A stretch of 64,000 nt of DNA, from positions 1 to 64,000 of the forward strand of contig NZ_BMOI01000012.1 in assembly GCF_014646995.1 (NCBI RefSeq). Reading direction: 5' to 3'. Positions 57,921 through 64,000 of this stretch are shown here, piece by piece; positions within the stretch are counted from its first letter, which is position 1, and each line of letters starts with the position of its first letter. This stretch comes from Curtobacterium luteum. Its GTDB lineage: Bacteria > Actinomycetota > Actinomycetes > Actinomycetales > Microbacteriaceae. A model generated the notes under the pieces. That model was not told the origin of the DNA. It made no database searches and saw only the letters and a program-made list of their open reading frames with translations. The position numbers were made by a program, and so were the translations under genes.

Positions 57921-58474
57921 CCGTCCGGCTGCCGATCGTCGTCGACGAGCACGTGACGCTCGTCCTCGCCGACGACTCCGTGGCCGAGACCTACCGCGAC
58001 CTCGTGCTGGACGACCTCGACCACCTGCGGCCGTGGGAGGAGCTTGCTCGACCGGGCCTCACGGTCGACGACGTCCGTGCGTACCTCACCCCGGGCCTCA
58101 CCGGCTGGGCCGAGGGTTCCGGTGTCCCGACGGCGATCGTGCTCGACGGGGCGGTCGTCGGTGCGCTCGCCGCCCGGTGCCCGCCCGCGTCGACGAAGGC
58201 CGAGGTCGGCTACTGGCTGGCGTCGAGCGCGGGAGGTCGCGGAGTGATGACCCGGGCCGTCCGGGCGCTGGTCGCGGAGCTGTTCGCGGACGGGGTCCAC
58301 CGTGTCGAGATCCGGACCGCTGCGGACAACCAGCCGAGCCGCGCTGTTGCCGAACGGCCCGGGTTCACCCTCGAGGGCACCCTGCGAGAGGCGTACCCGA
58401 TCGACGGCGTCCGCCACGACCTCTGCGTCTACGCCCGGCTGGCGACCGACCCGGTCAGTCGTTCGGGCGGATGA
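57917..58474 (+). CDS. GNAT-family N-acetyltransferase (RimJ/RimL-like)
   Basis: 185 residues. The acetyl-CoA motif region is LASSAGGRGVMTRAVRALVA (a form of Q/RxxGxG/A), preceded by KAEVGYWL and followed by VHRVEIRTAADNQPSRAVAE and GTLREAYPIDGVRHDLCVYA. This is the RimJ/RimL pattern that acetylates ribosomal protein N-termini or small amines. The GTG start overlaps the YbaK stop. The 3' end overlaps the convergent VOC gene by 20 nt. Confidence 0.88.
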   Translation: MTVRLPIVVDEHVTLVLADDSVAETYRDLVLDDLDHLRPWEELARPGLTVDDVRAYLTPGLTGWAEGSGVPTAIVLDGAVVGALAARCPPASTKAEVGYWLASSAGGRGVMTRAVRALVAELFADGVHRVEIRTAADNQPSRAVAERPGFTLEGTLREAYPIDGVRHDLCVYARLATDPVSRSGG

Positions 58475-58823
58475 GGCAGAAGGGGTGCCCTGCCGGGTCG
58501 AGGTACACCCGGAAGGTGTCCGTCCCCGAACCGGTCGCCGTCGCGCCGATCGCCAGGACGGCCGCCTCGCCCTCGTCGAGGTCGTCGACCTTCACGTCGA
58601 GGTGGCTCTGCTGCGGGACGTCCTGCCCGGGCCACTCCGGAGCGCGGTAGTCCGCCACCTGCTGGAACGCGAGGATCGGCCGGTGGTCGGTGAACGGGAG
58701 GGCGATCTCCGCCCAGTCCTCGTCGAAGGCGACGATCTCGCCGCCGAGGAGCCCGACGTAGAAGCGCGCCAGGGCACGGGGGTCGGGGCAATCGAGGACG
58801 ACGACGTCGAGGGTGCCGATCAT
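58455..58823 (-). CDS. VOC-family protein
   Basis: 122 residues of the VOC fold: GTLDVVVLDCPDPRALARFY, LPFTDHRPILAFQQVADYRA, QQSHLDVKVDDLDEGEAAVL and YLDPAGHPFCLIRP. His and Glu residues typical of divalent-metal VOC enzymes are in part kept. I chose ATG 58823 over GTG 58832; TAGCGT lies 7 nt upstream. The C-terminal end overlaps the GNAT gene on the other strand by 20 nt. The substrate is unknown. Confidence 0.85.
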   Translation of the reverse strand: MIGTLDVVVLDCPDPRALARFYVGLLGGEIVAFDEDWAEIALPFTDHRPILAFQQVADYRAPEWPGQDVPQQSHLDVKVDDLDEGEAAVLAIGATATGSGTDTFRVYLDPAGHPFCLIRPND

Positions 58824-58842
58824 GGCGGCCACGCTAGCCCGG

Positions 58843-61800
58843 TCAGCGCGCGGCGGCCAGCGTCTTCGTGATCCGCTGCAGCGACACCGTCTCAGCGGTC
58901 CCGAGCTCCTGCGCGAAGAGACTCAGCCGGAACTCCTCGAGCATCCATCGGGCGTGCACGAGCTCGGGGTGGGCACCGACCGCCGGTGGGAACGTGCCGC
59001 CGGCGTCCGTGTACCGGTCCGTGGCGACGGTGACCTCGCGCATCCATGCGGCATCGCGCCCCGGGTTCTGCAGGAGCTTCTGCACCCGGGCCTCGATGCC
59101 CTGCAGGTACACGCGGATCCGTCGGAGCCGATCGAGGCCTGCGACCGCGACGAACCCGGGGAACACGAGCCGTTCGAGCTGCTGCCGCATGTCCGTCAGC
59201 GCGCCCAGGAGCGTCATCGCGTTCGCCTGCTTGATCGCCCGCTCGGCGTTCCGGTGTGCGGTGAGGACCGCGGCGACCTCGGACACCGCGGTGAACATCG
59301 TGTCGACGACGGTCGCGGAGACGCGGTCGCGGACCTGCTCGAACGCCGCCTGCTCGAACACGAGGCCGTCGGGGTGCGGCTGCCGGATGCCGGCGTCGAC
59401 GACCGCAGCGAGGACGTCGTCGAACAGCGCCTGGGTCGACGGGTAGGGCGAGGCGGCGAGCGCGAGCTTCTCCTGCGCGGTCAGGTGCTGCTGGATGTAC
59501 GACACGGGGGAGGGCACCGCGAGCATCACGAGCCGTCGGACGCCGGCGGGCATCTCGACCGCGCGGTCGCGTTCGGTGGCGAGCAGGCGCACGGCGACGG
59601 TGGCCTTGGGACCGGAGCCCTCCTCGACCAGGGCGGGGTAGGCGCGGATGACACCGCCGGACTGCTTCGTGTCGAGGACGCGGGGCAGGTCGCCCCCCGG
59701 CCAGGCGGTGAGACCCGACCGCTCGAGGTCGGAACCGGCCTGCGCGACGCGGAACGGGCCTCCCGGCCGGTTCGCCTTCGCCGTGGCGGAGGCGACACTC
59801 TGCTGGGTCCGGTCCTTGAGCTTCGTCTGCAGCGCAGCGAGGTCCTTGCCCGACTCGACCCGCCGACCGCGCTCGTCGACGACCGCCCACGTGGGCAGGA
59901 GGTGCTGCGGGACGCGGCCCAGGTCGAAGTCCGACTCGGACACCGGCACGTAGGTCATGCGCTGGATCGTCTTCGCGAGGGTCGAGCGGAACGACTCGGT
60001 CGGCTCCGTCGGTGCGTCGTCGGGCAGCTCGGCGACGATCTTCTCGGCCCAGTCGGCAGCGGGCACGATGTTCTTGCGGATCTGCTTCGGCAGCGACTTG
60101 ATGAGCGCGGTCACGAGCTCCTTGCGGAGGCCACGGACCTGCCAGTCGAAGCCCTCCTCGCGCATGCGCGGGAGCAGCGCGAGCGGCACCTGCACGCTGA
60201 CGCCGTCGTCCTGTGCGCCCGGCTCGAACCGGTACTTGATCGCGAGACGCTGGTCACCCGACCGCCACTGGGTCGGGTACTCCTGCTGGTCCTGCGCGGC
60301 TTCCGCCGCGTCCTCGGCCAGGAGGTCCGACCTGCGCATCGTGAGCAGGTCCGGTTGGTCGCGCCTCGCCTGCCGCCACCACCCCTCGAAGTCGCGCGTG
60401 GTCGCGACGTCCGCGGGGATGCGGGCGTCGTAGAAGTCGACGATCTTCTCGTCGTCGAAGAGGATGTCGCGCCGGCGTGTGCGCTCCTCGAGCTGCTCGA
60501 GTTCCTTCCGGAGTCGCCGGTTCTCGCGGTCGAACGCCTGCTGCGAGTCCCACTCTCCCTCGACGAGGGCGTGCCGGATGAAGAGTTCGCGGGAGTGCTC
60601 GGGGTCGACCCGCTTGTACTGGACGCGGCGACGCTGCACGACGGGGACGCCGAAGAGGGTCACGCGCTCGTACGCGACCACCGCGCCCTGCTTCTTCTCC
60701 CAGTGCGGCTCACCGTAGGTGCGCTTCAGGAGGTCGCCGGCGAGCGGCTCCACCCAGGCGGGGTCGATCTTCCCGACCGTGCGGGCGAAGAGCCGGCTCG
60801 TCTCGACGAGTTCGGCGGCCATCACGGCGTCGGGCTGCTTCTTGGCGAGGACGCTGCCCGGGAACACCACGAACCGGACGTTGCGGGAGCCGAGGTAGTC
60901 GCGCTTCTCGCGGTCGCGGAGACCGATCTGGCTGAGGAGTCCGGCGAGGAGGGACCGGTGCACCGCGTCGCCGTCCTCACTGCGTGACTGGGCCACGCGC
61001 ACGTCGACCTGCTTCGCGGCGCGGACGAGCTGCCGGTACAGGTCCTGCCACTCGCGGATGCGGAGGTGGTTCAGGAACTCGGCCTTGCAGAGTCGGCGGA
61101 ACGCGCTGGACGACAGCTCGTCCTGCTTGTCCTCGATGTGGTTCCAGAGGTTCAGCAGCGTGAGGAAGTCGCTCGTCGGGTCGGCGAAGCGGGCGTGCAG
61201 CTGGTCGGCGTGGGCACGCTTCTCGAGCGGACGTTCGCGCGGGTCCTGGATGCTGAGGGCACTGACGACGGCGATGACCTCGCGGCCGACGCCCTGCCGG
61301 CCGGCCTCGAGCACCATCCGACCGAGGCGCGGGTCGATCGGCAGCCGGGTCAGCTGGCGGCCGGTCTTCGTGATGCGGCCGTCCCCGTCCACCGCGCGCA
61401 GCTCACGGAGCAGGTCGAGGCCGTCCTTCACGCCCCGTGAGTCCGGCGGCTGGAGGAACGGGAACCGCTCGATGTCGCCGAAGCCGAGCGAGATCATCTG
61501 CAGGATCACCGCGGCGAGGTTCGTGCGGAGGATCTCGGGGTCGGTGAACTCCGGCCGCCGATCGAAGTCGTCCTCGGAGTACAGGCGGATCGCGATGCCC
61601 GCGCTCGTGCGGCCGGCACGACCGGAGCGCTGGTTGGCGCTGGCCTGGCTGATCGCCTCGATCGGGAGGCGCTGGACCTTCGCACGCGGGGAGTAGCGCG
61701 AGATGCGGGCGGTCCCCGTGTCGACGACGTACTTGATGCCGGGCACGGTCAGGGAGGTCTCGGCGACGTTCGTGGCGAGCACCACGCGGCGTCGGACGCC

Positions 61801-62694
61801 CGGCGTGCTGCGTCGCTCGAACACCCGGTGCTGGTCGGCGGCGGACAGTCGGCCGTAGAGGGGGAGGACCTCGGTGCCCGGGTAGCGCTTGCCCTCGATG
61901 GCCTCCTGCGCGTCGCGGATCTCGTTCTCGCCGGAGAGGAACACGAGCACGTCGCCCGGGTCTTCGCGCGCGAGTTCGTCGAGCGCATCGGTGATGCCCT
62001 GGAGGACGTCGCGGTCGTCGGGGGAACCGCCGGAGCCGTGGTCGTCGGTCCGCGGGTCGTCCTCGTCGTCGTCGCGACCGTCGCGGTCGTCGGTGTCCTC
62101 CGCCACGAGCGGTCGGTAGCGCACCTCGACCGGGTAGGTGCGACCGGACACCTCGATGATCGGGGCGCCGCCGAAGTGCTGCGAGAACGACTCGGGGTCG
62201 ATCGTCGCGCTGGTGATGATGACCTTGAGGTCCGGGCGACGCGGCAGCAGTCGCTTGAGGTAGCCGAGCAGGAAGTCGATCGTCAGCGAGCGTTCGTGCG
62301 CCTCGTCGATGATGATCGTGTCGTAGCGCTTCAGGTCACGGTCGAAGTGGATCTCGTTGAGGAGGATCCCGTCCGTCATCAGCTTGATCTTCGTGTTCGC
62401 CGACACCTTGTCCGTGAAGCGGACCTGGTACCCGACGAGGTCGCCGAGCTCACCGCCGAGCTCTTCGGACACCCGCTCAGCGATCGTGCGGGCGGCGATG
62501 CGCCGGGGCTGCGTGTGCCCGATCGACCCGCGTCCGAGCTCGAGGCAGATCTTCGGCAGCTGCGTCGTCTTGCCGGAACCCGTGGCACCGGCGACGATCA
62601 CGACCTGGTGATCGCGGATCGCAGCAGCGATGTCGTCCCGCCGCTGCGAGACGGGCAGCTCGGGCGGGTACGTGATGACGGGCATGTCGGACAT
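58843..62694 (-). CDS. hrpA: ATP-dependent RNA helicase HrpA
   Basis: 1283 residues, the normal HrpA size. DEAH-box motifs: I, VIVAGATGSGKTTQLPKICL; II, DEAHERSLTIDFLLGYL; III, ITSATIDPESF; V/VI, VLATNVAETSLTVPGIKYVV and QRSGRAGRTSAGIAIRLY. The helicase-associated domains follow, and the C-terminal DUF3418 domain with PAADWAEKIVAELP. An acidic low-complexity insert (DDRDGRDDDEDDPRTDDHG) lies near residue 205. HrpA acts on stalled ribosomes and mRNA in other bacteria. I chose ATG 62694, with TATCCT 9 nt upstream; ATG 62700 is two codons earlier. Confidence 0.93.
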   Translation of the reverse strand: MSDMPVITYPPELPVSQRRDDIAAAIRDHQVVIVAGATGSGKTTQLPKICLELGRGSIGHTQPRRIAARTIAERVSEELGGELGDLVGYQVRFTDKVSANTKIKLMTDGILLNEIHFDRDLKRYDTIIIDEAHERSLTIDFLLGYLKRLLPRRPDLKVIITSATIDPESFSQHFGGAPIIEVSGRTYPVEVRYRPLVAEDTDDRDGRDDDEDDPRTDDHGSGGSPDDRDVLQGITDALDELAREDPGDVLVFLSGENEIRDAQEAIEGKRYPGTEVLPLYGRLSAADQHRVFERRSTPGVRRRVVLATNVAETSLTVPGIKYVVDTGTARISRYSPRAKVQRLPIEAISQASANQRSGRAGRTSAGIAIRLYSEDDFDRRPEFTDPEILRTNLAAVILQMISLGFGDIERFPFLQPPDSRGVKDGLDLLRELRAVDGDGRITKTGRQLTRLPIDPRLGRMVLEAGRQGVGREVIAVVSALSIQDPRERPLEKRAHADQLHARFADPTSDFLTLLNLWNHIEDKQDELSSSAFRRLCKAEFLNHLRIREWQDLYRQLVRAAKQVDVRVAQSRSEDGDAVHRSLLAGLLSQIGLRDREKRDYLGSRNVRFVVFPGSVLAKKQPDAVMAAELVETSRLFARTVGKIDPAWVEPLAGDLLKRTYGEPHWEKKQGAVVAYERVTLFGVPVVQRRRVQYKRVDPEHSRELFIRHALVEGEWDSQQAFDRENRRLRKELEQLEERTRRRDILFDDEKIVDFYDARIPADVATTRDFEGWWRQARRDQPDLLTMRRSDLLAEDAAEAAQDQQEYPTQWRSGDQRLAIKYRFEPGAQDDGVSVQVPLALLPRMREEGFDWQVRGLRKELVTALIKSLPKQIRKNIVPAADWAEKIVAELPDDAPTEPTESFRSTLAKTIQRMTYVPVSESDFDLGRVPQHLLPTWAVVDERGRRVESGKDLAALQTKLKDRTQQSVASATAKANRPGGPFRVAQAGSDLERSGLTAWPGGDLPRVLDTKQSGGVIRAYPALVEEGSGPKATVAVRLLATERDRAVEMPAGVRRLVMLAVPSPVSYIQQHLTAQEKLALAASPYPSTQALFDDVLAAVVDAGIRQPHPDGLVFEQAAFEQVRDRVSATVVDTMFTAVSEVAAVLTAHRNAERAIKQANAMTLLGALTDMRQQLERLVFPGFVAVAGLDRLRRIRVYLQGIEARVQKLLQNPGRDAAWMREVTVATDRYTDAGGTFPPAVGAHPELVHARWMLEEFRLSLFAQELGTAETVSLQRITKTLAAAR

Positions 62695-62759
62695 GAGCAT
62701 TCCAGGATACCTGGCCGGTGCGCTCTCGAGGGACCCGCCGCCTCCGCCGGACACGGTGC

Positions 62760-64000
62760 TCACCGGCCGAGCTGGCCGACGAGGTCGTCGGCCGTGCGTG
62801 CGGGCAGCGCGCACACGCGGTCGTGGCAGACGTACGCGGCCGGGTCGAGCCCGCTCCGCGACGCGAACAGCGCGAAGCCGGCCGCAGCCCACGCCTCGGC
62901 CTGCGCGGGCGTGACCGTGGCGGTGACGGTACCGGGCAGCCGGGCCGCGCGAGCGGTCTGCCGCATCGGGTGGGCACCGTCGGAGGCGACCACCACGACC
63001 TCCCGCGACGCCCGGCCGAGCGACAGCGCGAGCCCGAGGGCGTCCGCGTACCCCAGGGGTCGTTCGGTGCCGGAGGCTGCTCGGTCCGCCACGAGCCGCT
63101 CCGCCGCGGCGCGGTACGAGTGCTCCCCGGTCAGCGCGGCGAGCGTCGCCGCGGCGGACGCCAGGCCCACCGTGCCCGAACGGAGGGCGGTCTGCGGCTG
63201 CTCACCGGTCGCGGTCCCGGCGGCGTCGAGGACCGGGTCCACCGCGAACCGCCCGGCCAGGCCGTCGTCGACGAGGCCGCGCGCGACGGACGCGTACGAC
63301 ACCTCGCCGGTGACGAGCGCCAGCTCGAGGAGCCCCTCGGCGAGGAGCCCGACGTCCTCCACCGTCGGCGGAGCGGTCGAGACCCCGCGCGACGAGCTCG
63401 ACCGGACGGCGACGTGACCGTCCCGCACGTGGACGTCGAGGACCGCGTCGGCTGCTCCCCGGGCCAGGGCGATCATCGCGTCGTCGTCGTGCCGGGCGCC
63501 GGCGATCGCCAGGCCCCTGACCGCGAGCCCGTTCCACCCCGTGAGCACCTGGTCGTCGAGCGGCGGCGGGTCGAGCGTCGCGCGCTCGGCGACGGGCCGT
63601 CGGTACCACTCGCCCTCGACCCGACGCCCGTCGATCGTGGACTCGCTGTCCTGTGCCGCCACGAACGCGCCGTCGGGTCGGCGGAGCGTGTCGCGGAGGA
63701 AGGACGCGATGCCCCGGGCCTGCTCGGCACCGGCCACGGCCAGCAGTCCGGCGTTGTCGTAGAGCATCCGTTCGTAGTGCGGCACGCTCCAGTCGCGCCG
63801 CGTCGCGTAGCGGAAGACGCCGCCGTCCTCGTCGGTGAGCTCCGACCGGCCGATCACGGCGAGCGTGCGCTCGAGGAGGCCGCCGGCCCCCTCCGCACCG
63901 TCGGCAGCGAGGTCGCCGAGCAGTTCCAGGAGCGGGGCACTCGGGAACTTCGGGGCACCTCCGAAACCGCCGTACGTGGTGTCCTCCGCCTGGAGCAGCT
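62760..64000 (-). CDS. DUF255 / YyaL-type thioredoxin-domain protein (partial)
   Basis: About 413 C-terminal residues are visible; the gene runs off the right edge, so the N-terminal thioredoxin-like domain is not seen. The visible part begins LLQAEDTTYGGFGGAPKFPS, a strong signature of the family, then GVFRYATRRDWSVPHYERM and AAQDSESTIDG, and the glycoside-hydrolase-like (alpha/alpha) C-terminal part ending AYVCHDRVCALPARTADDLV. The family (spermatogenesis-associated protein 20-like) has no firm role. The stop lies 66 nt before the hrpA start on the same strand. Confidence 0.88.
   Translation of the reverse strand, partial: LLQAEDTTYGGFGGAPKFPSAPLLELLGDLAADGAEGAGGLLERTLAVIGRSELTDEDGGVFRYATRRDWSVPHYERMLYDNAGLLAVAGAEQARGIASFLRDTLRRPDGAFVAAQDSESTIDGRRVEGEWYRRPVAERATLDPPPLDDQVLTGWNGLAVRGLAIAGARHDDDAMIALARGAADAVLDVHVRDGHVAVRSSSSRGVSTAPPTVEDVGLLAEGLLELALVTGEVSYASVARGLVDDGLAGRFAVDPVLDAAGTATGEQPQTALRSGTVGLASAAATLAALTGEHSYRAAAERLVADRAASGTERPLGYADALGLALSLGRASREVVVVASDGAHPMRQTARAARLPGTVTATVTPAQAEAWAAAGFALFASRSGLDPAAYVCHDRVCALPARTADDLVGQLGR

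Overview
This is a very G+C-rich, densely packed chromosomal segment. The base composition, many GTG starts, ATGA/GTGA gene overlaps, frequent leaderless-looking starts (a TANNNT box 6-9 nt before the start codon) and gene families point to an actinobacterium of the Microbacteriaceae, most likely Curtobacterium or a close relative. The taxon is an inference from gene content. I see no rRNA or tRNA genes, no CRISPR array, no prophage and no insertion sequence with an intact transposase.

Layout. 1-3.1 kb: an Asp23/Gls24 envelope-stress operon (cut by the left edge), then an AraC-type regulator and a small membrane protein. 3.2-7.2 kb: a copper operon csoR-copZ-copA with a CsoR-like operator, then a nitronate monooxygenase-like gene. 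7.3-13.6 kb: glucose-6-phosphate isomerase, a LysM lipoprotein, a sugar-porter MFS gene, a DUF4396 membrane protein and a MarR regulator. 13.6-14.4 kb: the C-terminal half of a ClC chloride channel, apparently left by an internal deletion. 14.5-18.2 kb: ohrR-ohr plus an enoyl-reductase-like oxidoreductase, and a DHA2 drug-efflux pump. 18.3-23.7 kb: a mevalonate-pathway operon (mevalonate kinase, diphosphomevalonate decarboxylase carrying a frameshift, phosphomevalonate kinase, HMG-CoA reductase, HMG-CoA synthase). 23.9-25.3 kb: an ArsR regulator with a tandem SRPBCC protein.

25.4-32.8 kb holds the most unusual pair: a very long (1858 aa) glutamate-synthase-like protein overlapping a CysJ-like diflavin reductase by 4 nt. 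The reductase sits where a GltD small subunit would be expected. 33-42 kb: a GT2-GtrA glycosyltransferase, a LuxR-type regulator, a secreted small protein, and a PMT-family glycosyltransferase next to a response regulator/histidine kinase pair, then a fructosamine-kinase-like gene. 42-54 kb: LysR/EamA, UbiA, an FAD monooxygenase, an acyltransferase, a broken TetR gene, NDH-2, two alpha/beta hydrolases, a VOC protein and a LacI regulator. 54-64 kb: a methyltransferase, nucleoside deaminase, DUF2461, a chloramphenicol-acetyltransferase-like gene, a YbaK protein, GNAT, VOC, the HrpA helicase and a DUF255 (YyaL-type) gene cut by the right edge.

Non-coding structure is notable. At least eight intergenic copies of a palindrome built on GACGGGAGGC...GCCTCCCGTC lie at gene ends. 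Another set of about 70-nt two-stage hairpins is built on CCGAGACTCGG. There are also several long perfect palindromes (up to 27-bp arms), regulator-like palindromes at gene starts, and short tandem duplications.
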